A stretch of DNA of 64,000 nt from Chryseotalea sp. WA131a (GCA_025370075.1 CP073016.1:2232001-2296000); one strand, 5' to 3'. Positions 28,165 to 38,159 are shown, numbered from the stretch's first letter. The notes: generated by a model from the letters alone, not told the origin. Numbers and translations are program-made.

Positions 28165-28387
28165 TGGTGCGGATTCGAAGCCTGAAAAACAATGGACAAA
28201 AGTTTATGAATTTGTCAGCAAGGATAAGTATGATAAAGAATTTGGGTGGGTTGTCGAATATGGTATAGAAACAGTCGATAATTATTTTTATTTAAAAGGT
28301 CGTATTATTCAGATGGAGATTCAAGATTATTTGATTTCAGGTAAGAAATTAGTGTATTATGAGATTCAGGAAAGCACTCCCTTATAA
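28165..28387 (+). pseudogene. Possible gene remnant on plus strand
   Basis: An open frame without a good start reads ...WTKVYEFVSKDKYDKEFGWVVEYGIETVDNYF... to a stop at 28387. Its protein-like composition suggests a fragment of a longer gene. It overlaps the end of the minus-strand gene 28305-28673 by 83 bp. The left part (28110-28165) resembles the GCTTTGGT hairpin element. Confidence 0.3.
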
Positions 28388-28673
28388 ATCCGTTTCTTGC
28401 GTCTTCATTTTCAAATTTAGAAGTCCTTATGTAATGTAATATGAATCCAGCAAACTCATTGAGCATTAAATTGTATTTCGGTTCTATCCGCTTCTCAAAT
28501 ACAGTCCCCCATTCTCGGCTAAGTCTTGAGTTGATAATTGATATTTGCTCTCGTCTAATAGCTTCGTTTTCTTGCTTCATTAACTTACGTTCCGTGGCTA
28601 GAAACTTTTCTACATTTTCAAGCTGTAATGAACTGATTAAAAGATTAACTGATACTACAATTATTGTCTCCAT
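28305..28673 (-). CDS. Small membrane-anchored helical protein
   Basis: A 122-aa protein with a short hydrophobic N-terminus (TIIVVSVNLLISSLQL) then a charged helical domain (ENVEKFLATERKLMKQENEAIRREQ) and a mixed C-terminal half. No family recognised. It lies ~220 nt from the attC, and its C-terminal codons overlap the plus-strand remnant, so the cassette has been rearranged. Confidence 0.5.
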   Translation of the reverse strand: METIIVVSVNLLISSLQLENVEKFLATERKLMKQENEAIRREQISIINSRLSREWGTVFEKRIEPKYNLMLNEFAGFILHYIRTSKFENEDARNGFIRECFPESHNTLISYLKSNNLESPSE

Positions 28674-28704
28674 ATTTTGTTTTTTTTATGTGCGTCTGCA
28701 AAGG

Positions 28705-28762
28705 TTGGCTCTTTTGCTTGCTTTGGTTTCGCGTGGCATTGCGCGGCAAGCAAATGTGCCAA
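28705..28762. repeat. Dispersed hairpin element (copy 3)
   Basis: The 17-nt arms TTGGCTCTTTTGCTTGC and GCAAGCAAATGTGCCAA are the same as in copies 1 and 4. It sits between the 122-aa gene and the group II intron. Confidence 0.7.
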
Positions 28763-28858
28763 TGCGCGTCTGGTCTGTCCCGAGCGGTGGCTTGCCTTGA
28801 ATGTGCGTTGGCATGTGTCCGTCCGCGGGGGCAAGGCAACTCTGCGGGCTGTCAGGCG

Positions 28859-29505
28859 GTCGAGTAGGCAAGGGGAATTTCACCCCAAGCCTCTCACAGA
28901 ACCGTACGTGATAGTCTCCCATCATACGGCTCTTCAGTTGATAATCAGTAAGAGAATCGTCCCACTTGCATGGTTGTTCCCGTAACAACATCCTATCAAG
29001 CTGCTACCCCCTTCGCTCCACTCCCATTACAGAAGTTTCAACACTACTACGAAGTAGTCCGCCATCATACACAGCATCGGTATTTGGTCTTGTAGATATT
29101 TCTCCTACTTGTACCCTTCCCTTCGCATCTATGTATGACTTCCTCTGTTCTATAAATAAGCCTGAATAGAAATCATGCCCCCTCCGTGACGTCTGCCGTG
29201 TAGCCAGTATGATTCAGGTCGCCCGCTACACTCCTCCTACTGTACAATGCTCCAATAGTTTTGACAGAAAGTGCGTTTTCTCGACATGTCATCAGGGGTT
29301 CATTTACATTCATCTTTTCTATTCTCACCTGATGGCGTCTTTAGCGCCACCTTTTCCCCTTTCCGTTCAATACCTCGCAGTTGCCCGCTTAGCACCGAGG
29401 GGTGGTTTGTTAGCGTTGCCTGCACAACTCTAACGATGGGCCTACCATCATCTTACTTACAACATTGAAACTAAGTACGTTCACTTAGTCTCATTCAGAG
29501 CACAC
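28859..29505 (-). ncRNA. ORF-less group II intron
   Basis: Domain V is at 28899-28932 on the minus strand: 34 nt starting GAGCCGTAT and ending ACGTACGGTTC, the RF00029 pattern with its AGC triad. Domain VI follows (GGCTTGGGGTGAAATTCCCC) and the intron ends near CTACTCGAC at 28859. The 5' end is probably GTGTG at 29505. Upstream, segments such as GGCGGACTACTTCGTAGTAG and GGAGTGGAGCGAAGGGGG are typical of domains I-III. No reverse transcriptase is encoded, since domain IV is only ~90 nt, so mobility would need a maturase in trans. It lies 12-14 nt inside the cassette from the recombination point at 29518. Confidence 0.85.
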
Positions 29506-29512
29506 GCATTAC

Positions 29513-29644
29513 CCATAACGATTCGTGCTTATGTCAGTAGCGGGATTTTGAAACTGCGCCCTGTCCCACAAGCAGAACGAAATTATGAAAACCAAACGAA
29601 AAGTCAACGCGTCACCCCGCTATTACATAAGCACTGTGTTGGCG
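29513..29644 (-). repeat. attC-like site of the second hydrolase cassette
   Basis: Arms GTGCTTATGTCAGTAGCGGG and CCCGCTATTACATAAGCAC. Right R box GTTGGCG. Confidence 0.85.
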
Positions 29645-29654
29645 GTTCGTACCA

Positions 29655-30455
29655 TTATACTCCACTCTTGTTCAGAAACTCAATTACCTTGTCCGCATAT
29701 TCGTCACCGTAGTCGTTCTTTTGGAATACATTCATTCCGTTCAAATGGTCGCCTTTAAATTCAATAATCGTCACGATGTTTTGTTTGGCAAATTCTTTTG
29801 CGTCTTCTGTGATTGTAGTTTTGTCGTTGCTTGCACAAAAAATCATTGTCGGGATTTTCTCATCGAGTTTAACAATTGCTTTTGCAAATTGAGGAAGTAA
29901 AACAACCTTTCCTTTGTTTACTTTAATCCTGTCTATAACTTTTTGCGGGTCGTGATAAAACCCTTCTCCTATTAAGAAGTCTACTTTTTCCTTCCTCAAT
30001 AAGCTCACGTATGTCCCCATTGAAAGTGAATATAGTCCGATTTTATCATTCGGGTATTTTTCCCTTGTCGCCTTGATTACGGAATCCAAGTCCAAAGAAA
30101 ACTCAGGGTAAAAAAGAAAGTCCTTGTTTATTGTAAAGTCTGAACTCTTTCCAAAGCCTCTGTAGTCGAATGCGATAACTCTAAATCCTTTACTTAAAAA
30201 TGCGTTTGCCTGCCAAATCAAATAACCCATATTTCCCGCATCTGTACCAACCAATATAATCGTCCGGTTGGATTTCAATGAATCGGGTCGTGGATACTCC
30301 CAAACGTTAATCGCGTAGTTGTCTGTCGTTTTTAATTGGTATTCAGAATAGCTTATACCCCACCTGTCGGGTGTAAATTTATACTCCCTTTCAGGGTTAA
30401 TTGCCTTAACCGTTGTCGTCAAACCTAGCAGAATAAATAAAAGTATTCGGTTCAT
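29655..30455 (-). CDS. Secreted alpha/beta hydrolase
   Basis: A 266-aa protein from the ATG at 30455, which opens a signal peptide (residues 1-18, ending VKA). Hydrolase landmarks are AFDYRGFGKS (95-104), nucleophile motif LYSLSMGT with Ser145, a candidate acid in CASNDKT, and a catalytic His in KGDHLNG near the end. Probably a periplasmic serine hydrolase of the S33/DUF1749-like type; substrate unknown. The stop is 10 nt from the attC. Confidence 0.8.
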   Translation of the reverse strand: MNRILLFILLGLTTTVKAINPEREYKFTPDRWGISYSEYQLKTTDNYAINVWEYPRPDSLKSNRTIILVGTDAGNMGYLIWQANAFLSKGFRVIAFDYRGFGKSSDFTINKDFLFYPEFSLDLDSVIKATREKYPNDKIGLYSLSMGTYVSLLRKEKVDFLIGEGFYHDPQKVIDRIKVNKGKVVLLPQFAKAIVKLDEKIPTMIFCASNDKTTITEDAKEFAKQNIVTIIEFKGDHLNGMNVFQKNDYGDEYADKVIEFLNKSGV

Positions 30456-30498
30456 ATGTCTTGAGTTAATTGGTACAATCTTTCTTGTCGGGTATGAC

Positions 30499-30627
30499 CG
30501 CCAACGTTTGTGCTTCTGCAGTAGCGCGCTTCCGAAGCCGCGTCCTGTCCCCGAAACCAAACGTTGAACGAAGATAACACTTATAGCTTACACGTCACCG
30601 CGCTATTGCAGAAGCATTTTGTTGGCA
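30499..30627 (-). repeat. attC-like site of the coiled-coil protein cassette
   Basis: Arms TGCTTCTGCAGTAGCGCG and CGCGCTATTGCAGAAGCA. Right R box GTTGGCA. Confidence 0.86.
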
Positions 30628-30665
30628 GCTGGGCAACCTGCTCCGAACTTTATAAACGGCAACAA

Positions 30666-31268
30666 TCATTCGTCATTGTCGTCAAGCAAGTCTTTGTATG
30701 CTGACCAGTCCAACTCACTTTTATCTTCGTCCACTGTCGAAGTCCTTTCGTTTGCTTGTTTTACCAATTTATTCAATTTACCAATCACTGATTCATTTAC
30801 CTGTTTAAACTCAGTCAATTCTCGCTTCAACGATTTGATTTCTTGTCTCAATGATTCGTTGTCATCTTGAAAAGGTAGGGTCAATTTTTTTAGTTTCTCC
30901 TTTTGCTCTTTACTTTTTGCTTCCAAAACTTTTATTATCTCTGAATACTTGTCGGACTTTTCGTTGGCGATTTTTAGTTTGTACTGAAGTTCGTCTATAA
31001 GTCTGTCAGATTCTGATATTCTAATATTTTGGTTATAACGAATGGCTGATTCAAACCCGTACTTTGTCCTTATATATTTGTCCCCGGCTTCATTTACGTA
31101 AATGTCTTGTCCAATGTAACGAAGTCCAACGTAATGTGCTATTAAATCATAAACTGTAAGGTCTCTCGTTGTCGGGTCTTCACTTTTCTTTATAATCAAA
31201 CCGTTTGGGATGCGGTATTCTATTCTCTCATTTGTCCGCGAGTCAATTTCTAATTTGTTGTCCGTCAT
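30666..31268 (-). CDS. Coiled-coil protein, unknown function
   Basis: A 200-aa protein from the ATG at 31268; the longer upstream frame reads through the neighbouring attC. Residues 1-80 form a small domain (RIEYRIPNGLIIKKSEDPTTRDLTVYDLIAHYVGLRYI), followed by a long coiled coil (about 90-175, LQYKLKIANEKSDKYSEIIKVL ...) and an acidic tail. No family recognised. Confidence 0.65.
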   Translation of the reverse strand: MTDNKLEIDSRTNERIEYRIPNGLIIKKSEDPTTRDLTVYDLIAHYVGLRYIGQDIYVNEAGDKYIRTKYGFESAIRYNQNIRISESDRLIDELQYKLKIANEKSDKYSEIIKVLEAKSKEQKEKLKKLTLPFQDDNESLRQEIKSLKRELTEFKQVNESVIGKLNKLVKQANERTSTVDEDKSELDWSAYKDLLDDNDE

Positions 31269-31299
31269 TTGATAACTTTCTCGTCTTTGGTTGCCTTGC

Positions 31300-31428
31300 T
31301 GCCAACGTAAATATTTGCGATCGGGCGGGAATTTGTAACTGCGTCCTGTCCCCAGCACCGAATGGAATAAAGATAACAAAACTTTGAACTACACGTCAAC
31401 CCCGCCTGGCGCAAATATATTGTTATGC
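31300..31428 (-). repeat. attC-like site of the GIY-YIG cassette
   Basis: AAATATTTGCGATCGGGCGGG arm family. Right R box GTTATGC contains the TAA stop of the GIY-YIG gene. Confidence 0.86.
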
Positions 31429-32286
31429 CACGTTGTTTTTGTCGTTTGTTTCAAAACCCTTAAGTGTTTGTCCGCTTTTCAACTTCCATTCTTCAAGTCC
31501 GTTAGCATTACGTCCCATTACAATTGCCGCACCTAATGATGGACTTGTGAAAATATAGTCTTCTGTAAATTCCAAGTCGTCAGTGTTTTGTTTTAGAATT
31601 CCTTTATCAATTAGTTGCTGTCTAAGTTTAATAAAGGATTGAGTCATTGATGGAACTGTTGTCGATGAAGCCTTTGAACCCTTAAAAACAACAAAACCGT
31701 CTGAGGTAGGTTCACCTTGAGCGTCCGCACCGCGAGCAGCTTTAATCAGAAATGCTTCTTGCTTTTGCTTTAGTTTGATTTCTCGTTTGTCGTCAAATAC
31801 TTTATGTCCCAGTGTGTTTACAAGCATTTTTATGTTTTCAATATACTCTTCCATTTCTGCTCTATCAGGTTCGGAAATTGCAGATTGTGTCGGAATAATT
31901 GAATTGTCAATTGTGTAGCGGTTAGCAAGCTTAGCAATGTCGTGGAGCCGATTTTCGAGATATTTTATATGCGCTTTATTTAAATTCCCGTCTTCGCTTA
32001 CAAAAACAATTGCCTCATTCCAAAAGTCTTTTTGAGTTAATTGTTGATTAAGTCTTTTTAGGACAGATTCGGCCTCACCAATATAAACTTCGTCTTTTCC
32101 TTCATCGTCCTTTCCGAATAAAAGATAAACTCCTGTACTTGTCAAGTCGCTACGGTCAGAGCAGTCTTTGATTTTTATTCTTGGAATCTTATATGCTTTT
32201 CCCGTCCAGTTGGAAAGCTCGCAACTCATTCGCCCGTTTGGATCTCCGTCTATGAGGAAAATTTTTATTGTCTTACCGAATTTCAT
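31423..32286 (-). CDS. GIY-YIG nuclease with C-terminal DUF4357
   Basis: A 287-aa protein. The nuclease core is GVYLLFG (residues 52-58), VYIGE (67-71) with Arg79 downstream, and Glu111 as the likely metal ligand (YLENRL). The C-terminal ~70 residues (FVVFKGSKAS ... SPSLGAAIVMGRNANGLEEWK) match DUF4357. The combination is known in restriction- or defence-linked GIY-YIG proteins. It lies alone in its cassette with its stop inside the R box. Expected action: single- or double-strand DNA cleavage, target unknown. Confidence 0.85.
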   Translation of the reverse strand: MKFGKTIKIFLIDGDPNGRMSCELSNWTGKAYKIPRIKIKDCSDRSDLTSTGVYLLFGKDDEGKDEVYIGEAESVLKRLNQQLTQKDFWNEAIVFVSEDGNLNKAHIKYLENRLHDIAKLANRYTIDNSIIPTQSAISEPDRAEMEEYIENIKMLVNTLGHKVFDDKREIKLKQKQEAFLIKAARGADAQGEPTSDGFVVFKGSKASSTTVPSMTQSFIKLRQQLIDKGILKQNTDDLEFTEDYIFTSPSLGAAIVMGRNANGLEEWKLKSGQTLKGFETNDKNNVA

Positions 32287-32310
32287 AACATTGGTCTGTC
32301 CTACAATGTG

Positions 32311-32675
32311 GCATAACGACTAAGTTTATGACGGCTGCGGTTTTCTGAGCGTGTCCCTGTCGCACGTGGCCGAGCTAAATTAAGAAAAACAAACCGAATA
32401 ACCACAACCACCCCGCAGCTGGCATAAACTTTTTGTTATGCGAACAGCCCCAGAAACTTTTCAAGGGCCGAAAAACCGTCCAACGTGCCGGGTGCGCCTA
32501 CGTCCCTGTCCCGGAGCAGTGAAGCGTGGCGCGGTGAAGAAATTGTCGACCGCGTCACCGTCCCCACGCAATGGTGAACCAATTTGAAAAGCTGCAAAAC
32601 AAGTAAGCAAAGGCGCGGGATGAATTTTGCTTTGCGGTCTCAAAATCCTGCGCGTTCGCGGGGCTTGCGCATAAC
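32311..32675 (-). mobile_element. Gene-less cassette family A, copy 11
   Basis: attC-like site 32311-32441 with GACTAAGTTTATG instead of GGCTAAGTTTGTG. Confidence 0.8.
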
Positions 32676-32991
32676 GGCTACGTGTGGGCGCAGGTTGATA
32701 AAAACATTCACATCCCTCCCACGAAATAAATTAACTAAAGAAATTCAAACTTTCCAACAGCAAACCCCACAACTTGCGCCCACACAATGTTAGGGGCGGT
32801 TTCTCGTCTTCCCACGTGCGGGAGGAGCGCACTAGACCGTGGCTTCGTCAGGATGAACGGAGGACGCCAGAAGTCGTGATCGTTGATGAGTTTTTTTTCC
32901 TGCGAGGCCTGCGGGCCGCGCGGTCGGCCGTGCGGTGGGTTGCCACCTGCACATTTTCAAGAACGATCTTAATTCCCAAATCGCCCCTAAC
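32669..32991 (-). mobile_element. Gene-less cassette family B, copy 3
   Basis: attC-like site 32669-32795; CACATCCC subtype; T-tract of 8. Confidence 0.8.
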
Positions 32992-33349
32992 GGCCAAGTT
33001 TGTGACGGCTGCGGTCTTAGGAGCGCGTCCCTGTCGCACGTGGCAGAGCTAAATTAAGAAAAACAAACCTAATAACCGAACCGCACCCGCAGCTGGCATA
33101 AACTTTTTGTTATGCGAACAGCCCCAGAAACTGTTCAGGGGACGAAAAACCGTCCACCGTGGCGGGTGCGCCTGCGTCCCTGTCCCGGAGCGGTGAAGCG
33201 TGGCGCAGTGAAGAAATTGTCGACCGCGTCACCGTCCCCACGCAATGCTGAACCAATTTGAAAAGCTGCAAAACCTATAAGCAGAGGCGCGGGATGAATT
33301 TCATTTTGCGGTTTCAAAATCCTGCGCGTTCGCGGGGCTTGCGCATAAC
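32985..33349 (-). mobile_element. Gene-less cassette family A, copy 12
   Basis: attC-like site 32985-33115. A TAG in the 64-codon minus frame (CTATAAGCAGAGG variant) closes it early. Confidence 0.8.
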
Positions 33350-33707
33350 GGCTAAGTTTGTGACGGCTGCGGTCTTCGGAGCGCGTCCCTGTCGCACGTG
33401 GCAGAGCTAAATTAAGGAAAACAAACCGAATAACCGCACCGCACCCGCAGCTGGCATAAACTTTTTGTTATGCGAACAGCCCCAGAAACTGTTCAGGGAC
33501 CGAAAAACCGTCCAACGTGGCGGGTGCGCCTACGTCACTGTCCCGGAGCGGTGAAGCGTGGCGCGGTGAAGAAATTGTCGACTGCGGCACCGTCCCCACG
33601 CAATGCTGAACCAATTTGAAAAGCTGCAAAACCAATAAGCAAAGGCGCGGGATGAATTTTGCTTTGCGGTCTCAAAATCCTGCGCGTTCGCGGGGCTTGC
33701 GCATAAC
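33343..33707 (-). mobile_element. Gene-less cassette family A, copy 13
   Basis: attC-like site 33343-33473. Carries several private substitutions (GTCACTGTCCC, GACTGCGGC). Confidence 0.8.
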
Positions 33708-33831
33708 GTGAGTATTTGCGTTCGAGCGGGGCTTCCGAAGCCACGCCTTGTCCCCGACACCGAACGCATTAAAGATACGAAAACGTTGGATTACGCGTCA
33801 ACCCCGCTTGACGCAAATACATTGTTGTGGG
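33701..33831 (-). repeat. attC-like site of the 200-aa exported protein cassette
   Basis: GAGTATTTGCGTTCGAGCGGGG arm family. Right R box GTTGTGG. Confidence 0.86.
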
Positions 33832-33840
33832 CTGCTTGCC

Positions 33841-34443
33841 TCACTTACTTTTTATCATTAGGGAAATCTTTCGAGTGTCCCTTATGTAAATTCCTTTTAG
33901 CTTTTCTCCTTCAATTTTCGTTTCGTCTTTGCCCCCTGGATTTATAAATACTCTCCCTTTAAATTTAAAATTGTACTGGTCACCATACATAAATTCAATT
34001 GTCATGTTAGGAACAATGCTCGCAGGATTGTTGTCGTCCACGTTGCTTGCAATGTCAATGCAACCCAGCTTGGTAATTTGTCCTTTGTTATACTCAAATA
34101 CGTCAACTCCTGTTGAATACTCAAATCCAAGTTCGCACACAATTATTATTCTGTCGTCCTTGAACTTGTAAAATATTGGTCTATAAATATAACTCTCTCC
34201 AACGTCTTCAGATTTGAATTTAATCTTGTTCTCTTCAATATAAAGAAGTTTAAGACCTTCAATCTTAGCGTTGTCAGTTGTCAGTTGGTTTGCTATTACA
34301 AATCTCTCCTTTTGGTTGAGTACATAACTGTCCTGAACGTTGAAGCCGTCAAGTTTGAATTTATTGTCTTTAGTCAATTGAATAATTTCGGGGTTCTCTG
34401 TCCCGATAAATAGAATAAAAAGAATAGTTGTTATCTGGTTCAT
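33841..34443 (-). CDS. Exported beta-rich protein, unknown function
   Basis: A 200-aa protein with a short signal-like N-terminus (ITTILFILFIG) followed by alternating beta strands (SYVLNQKERFVIANQL, RIIIVCELGFEYSTGVDVFEYNKG). Resembles small periplasmic proteins of Bacteroidota; no motif. The stop is 9 nt from the attC. Ends TTGTGGGC and GCCCACAA pair. Confidence 0.65.
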   Translation of the reverse strand: MNQITTILFILFIGTENPEIIQLTKDNKFKLDGFNVQDSYVLNQKERFVIANQLTTDNAKIEGLKLLYIEENKIKFKSEDVGESYIYRPIFYKFKDDRIIIVCELGFEYSTGVDVFEYNKGQITKLGCIDIASNVDDNNPASIVPNMTIEFMYGDQYNFKFKGRVFINPGGKDETKIEGEKLKGIYIRDTRKISLMIKSK

Positions 34444-34462
34444 GTCTCAATTGGCAAGTTGC

Positions 34463-34785
34463 CCACAACGGCTACGTGTGGGCGCAGGTTGATAAAAACA
34501 TTCACATCCCTCCCACGAAATAAATTAACTAAAGAAATTCAAACTTTCCAACAGCAAACCCCACAACTTGCGCCCACACAATGTTAGGGGCGGTTTCTCG
34601 TCTTCCCACGTGCGGGAGGAGCGCACTAGACCGTGGCTTCGTCAGGATGAACGGAGGACGCCAGAAGTCGTGATCGTTGATGAGTTTTTTTTCCTGCGAG
34701 GCCTGCGGGCCGCGCGGTCGGCCGTGCGGTGGGTTGCCACCTGCACATTTTCAAGAACGATCTTAATTCCCAAATCGCCCCTAAC
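34463..34785 (-). mobile_element. Gene-less cassette family B, copy 4
   Basis: attC-like site 34463-34589; CACATCCC subtype; T-tract of 8; first of a tandem B pair. Confidence 0.8.
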
Positions 34786-35100
34786 GGCTACGTGTGGGCG
34801 CAGGTTGATAAAAACATTCACACCCCTCCCACGAAATAAATTAACTAAATAAATTCAAACTTTCCAACAGCAAACCCCACAACTTGCGCCCACACAATGT
34901 TAGGGGCGGTTTCTCGTCTTCCCACGTGCGGGAGGAGCGCACTAGACCGTGGCTTCGTCAGGATGAACGGAGGACGCCAGAAGTCGTGATCGTTGATGAG
35001 TTTTTTTCCTGCGAGGCCTGCGGGCCGCGCGGTCGGCCGTGCGGTGGGTTGCCACCTGCACATTTTCAAGAACGATCTTAATTCCCAAATCGCCCCTAAC
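34779..35100 (-). mobile_element. Gene-less cassette family B, copy 5
   Basis: attC-like site 34779-34905; CACACCCC/CTAAAT subtype; T-tract of 7. Differs from its tandem partner, so the pair is not a simple local duplication. Confidence 0.8.
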
Positions 35101-35609
35101 GATGAGGGTTGCCGAAGGTGGGATTAAAAACTTCGCTCTTTCCCCATAAGATAAAATTAATAGAAAGAGGAACGTTTTCCTAACGCACTAAGCCCCACTT
35201 TCGGCAACCCTATGTTGGGCGGTGTTGCAATTTCGAGTTCGCCTTTTATGGCCAAGTCATTGCGTATAAAAGAAAATTATGCGCACGTTACTTGGACTGC
35301 CGAAGTTCATTTCCCTGTTATTTACCCCCTTTTAACACGGCACACTTCGGCACGTTAGCCGTAATTAAACGTTTGTAATCGTTTGACATCTGGATACTGT
35401 CAAACCAAACGATTAACTTCGTCCCCAAGTCTTTGAAAGCGGGGTCACCCGTTTGAAAGTGCGAACTTTCACGGTCTCACCGCAAAGACTTGAAAAGAAA
35501 TCCTAACGTCTTTCTTCCAACGTGCCTTCAGCGACTTTGTAAATAAATAGGGAAAACAGAACTTTGTAAAAGGCGATCTCTGAAATTCGCACTCGCAATA
35601 TAGCCCAAC
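35094..35609 (-). mobile_element. Gene-less cassette family C, copy 2 (structured)
   Basis: attC-like site 35094-35220 and body nearly identical to copy 1, with GCACTAAGCCCC in place of GCACTTAGCCCC; all internal inverted repeats kept. Confidence 0.78.
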
Positions 35610-35966
35610 GGCCAAGTTTGTGACGGCTGCGGTTTTCGGAGCGCGTCCCTGTCGCACGTGGCAGAGCTAAATTAAGAAAAACAAACCGAATAACCGCACC
35701 GACCCGCAGCTGGCATAAACTTTTTGTTATGCGAACAGCCCCAGAAACTTTTTAGGGGCCGAAAAACCGTCCAACGTGCCGGGTGCGCCTGCGTCCCTGT
35801 CCCGGAGCGGTGAAGCGTGGCGTGGTGAAGAAATTGTCGACCGCGTCACCGTCCCCACGCAATGATGAACCAATTTGAAAAGCTGCAAAACAAGTAAGCA
35901 AAGGCGCGGGATGAATTTTGTTTTGCAGATTCAAAATCCTGCGCGTTCGCGGGGCTTGCGCATAAC
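35603..35966 (-). mobile_element. Gene-less cassette family A, copy 14
   Basis: attC-like site 35603-35732; apparent twin of the copy at 27282. Confidence 0.8.
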
Positions 35967-36459
35967 GATTTGGCTTGCAGAAGGCGGGCAATTAAAACCT
36001 ACGCCTTCTCCCACGTGATAAAATAAATGAAACGCACTGAACTTTCCTAACGCACACTCCGCCCGCTTTTCTGCAAGCCTGTGTTATGGCCAGTTTGCAA
36101 CCGAGCTCAGGTTTTAATGTCGACCGAGCAAAAGAAAAAATGTCAACCGAGAAAGTCTCGCGAGCAAGTCGTCCAGCGCAAGAGTTTTGGTCGTCCGCCA
36201 GAAAGTATCGTTAAGAGTTGTCGCGCGAGAATCGGTCATCCCATTGCAAATGTTTCCGAGACGAGTCGTCAACGAGCAAAAGTCTCCCAAGGAAAACGTC
36301 TTAAAAAAGCGTGTCCTTGATTTTTTAAATCTTCTGTCAGTCGTTTGAAGGAAAGTCCGCGCAATGTCTATAAATTGTCAGCGAGCAGAAGTCAGTCGGC
36401 TACAAATTAGTCGTCAGCGAAATTCTGGAGGAGCACTCGTCCCGCAAATTGGCCATAAC
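35960..36459 (-). mobile_element. Gene-less cassette family D, copy 2
   Basis: attC-like site 35960-36089. The plus strand holds an open basic frame (ATG at 36117 to 36320, MSTEQKKKCQPRKSREQVVQ...). It is the best preserved with that at 51239, but broken in other copies. Confidence 0.78.
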
Positions 36460-36775
36460 GGCTACGTGTGGGCGCAGGTTGATAAAAACATTCACACCCC
36501 TCCCACGAAATAAATTAACTAAATAAATTCAAACTTTCCAACAGCAAACCCCACAACTTGCGCCCACACAATGTTAGGGGCGGTTTCTCGTCTTCCCACG
36601 TGCGGGAGGAGCGCACTAGACCGTGGCTTCGTCAGGATGAACGGAGGACGCCAGAAGTCGTGATCGTTGATGAGTTTTTTTTCCTGCGAGGCCTGCGGGC
36701 CGCGCGGTCGGCCGTGCGGTGGGTTGCCACCTGCACATTTTCAAGAACGATCTTAATTCCCAAATCGCCCCTAAC
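36453..36775 (-). mobile_element. Gene-less cassette family B, copy 6
   Basis: attC-like site 36453-36579; CACACCCC subtype; T-tract of 8. Confidence 0.8.
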
Positions 36776-37133
36776 GGCTAAGTTTGTGACGGCTGCGGTC
36801 TTCGGAGCGCGTCCCTGTCGCACGTGGCCGAGCTAAATTAAGAAAAACAAACCGAATAACCGCACCGCACCCGCAGCTGGCATAAACTTTTTGTTATGCG
36901 AACAGCCCCAGAAACTGTTCAGAGGCCGAAAAACCGTCCAACGTGGCTGGTGCGCCTGCGTCCCTGTCCCGGAGCGGTGAAGCGTGGCGCGGTGAAGAAA
37001 TTGTCGACCGCGTCACCGTCCCCACGCAATGCTGAACCAATTTGAAAAGCTGCAAAAGAAATAAGCAAAGGCGCGGGATGAATTTCATTTTGCGGTTTCA
37101 AAATCCTGCGCGTTCGCGGGGCTTGCGCATAAC
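36769..37133 (-). mobile_element. Gene-less cassette family A, copy 15
   Basis: attC-like site 36769-36899; private change CGTGGCTGGTGC; 64-codon frame intact. Confidence 0.8.
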
Positions 37134-37642
37134 GATGAGGGTTGCCGAAGGTGGGATTAAAAACTTCGCTCTTTCCCCATAAGATAAAATTAATAGAAAG
37201 AGGAACGTTTTCCTAACGCACTTAGCCCCACTTTCGGCAACCCTATGTTGGGCGGTGTTGCAATTTCGAGTTCGCCTTTTATGGCCAAGTCATTGCGTAT
37301 AAAAGAAAATTATGCGCACGTTACTTGGACTGCCGAAGTTCATTTCCCTGTTATTTACCCCCTTTTAACACGGCACACTTCGGCACGTTAGCCGTAATTA
37401 AACGTTTGTAATCGTTTGACATCTGGATACTGTCAAACCAAACGATTAACTTCGTCCCCAAGTCTTTGAAAGCGGGGTCACCCGTTTGAAAGTGCGAACT
37501 TTCACGGTCTCACCGCAAAGACTTGAAAAGAAATCCTAACGTCTTTCTTCCAACGTGCCTTCAGCGACTTTGTAAATAAATAGGGAAAACAGAACTTTGT
37601 AAAAGGCGATCTCTGAAATTCGCACTCGCAATATAGCCCAAC
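37127..37642 (-). mobile_element. Gene-less cassette family C, copy 3 (structured)
   Basis: attC-like site 37127-37253; body appears identical to copy 1. C then A order is shared with 35094-35966. Confidence 0.78.
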
Positions 37643-38000
37643 GGCTAAGTTTGTGACGGCTGCGGTCTTCGGAGCGCGTCCCTGTCGCACATGGCAGAGC
37701 TAAATTAAGAAAAACAAACCGAATAACCGCAACGACCCCGCAGCTGGCATAAACTTTTTGTTATGCGAACAGCCCCAGAAACTATTCAGGGGCCGAAAAA
37801 CCGTCCAACGTGGCGGGTGCGCCTGCGTCCCTGTCCCGGAGCGGTGAAGCGTGGCGCGGTGAAGAAATTGTCGACCGCGTCACCGTCCCCACGCAATGGT
37901 GAACCAATTTGAAAAGCTGCAAAACAAATAAGCAAAGGCGCGGGATGAATTTTGTTTTGCGGTCTCAAAATCCTGCGCGTTCGCGGGGCTTGCGCATAAC
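37636..38000 (-). mobile_element. Gene-less cassette family A, copy 16
   Basis: attC-like site 37636-37766; apparent twin of the copy at 10403. Confidence 0.8.
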
Positions 38001-38123
38001 GTGAGTATTTGCGTTCGAGCGGGGCTTCCGAAGCCACGCCTTGTCCCCGACAACGAACGCATTAAAGATACGAAAACGTTGGATTACGCGTCAACCCCGC
38101 TTGACGCAAATACATTGTTATGC
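37994..38123 (-). repeat. attC-like site of the FtsX permease cassette
   Basis: GAGTATTTGCGTTCGAGCGGGG arm family. Right R box GTTATGC. Closes the 2.8-kb cassette 38001-40796, ends TTATGCACATGTGCCGC and GCGGCATTGTGCATAA. Confidence 0.86.
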
Positions 38124-38159
38124 ACATGTGCCGCAGTCGACCGTTACTTAACCACACGG

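Noticed and set aside
28677..28985. ORFs over the hairpin and group II intron region
   Set aside because: They overlap a ribozyme with intact domain V and have low-complexity, non-family translations.
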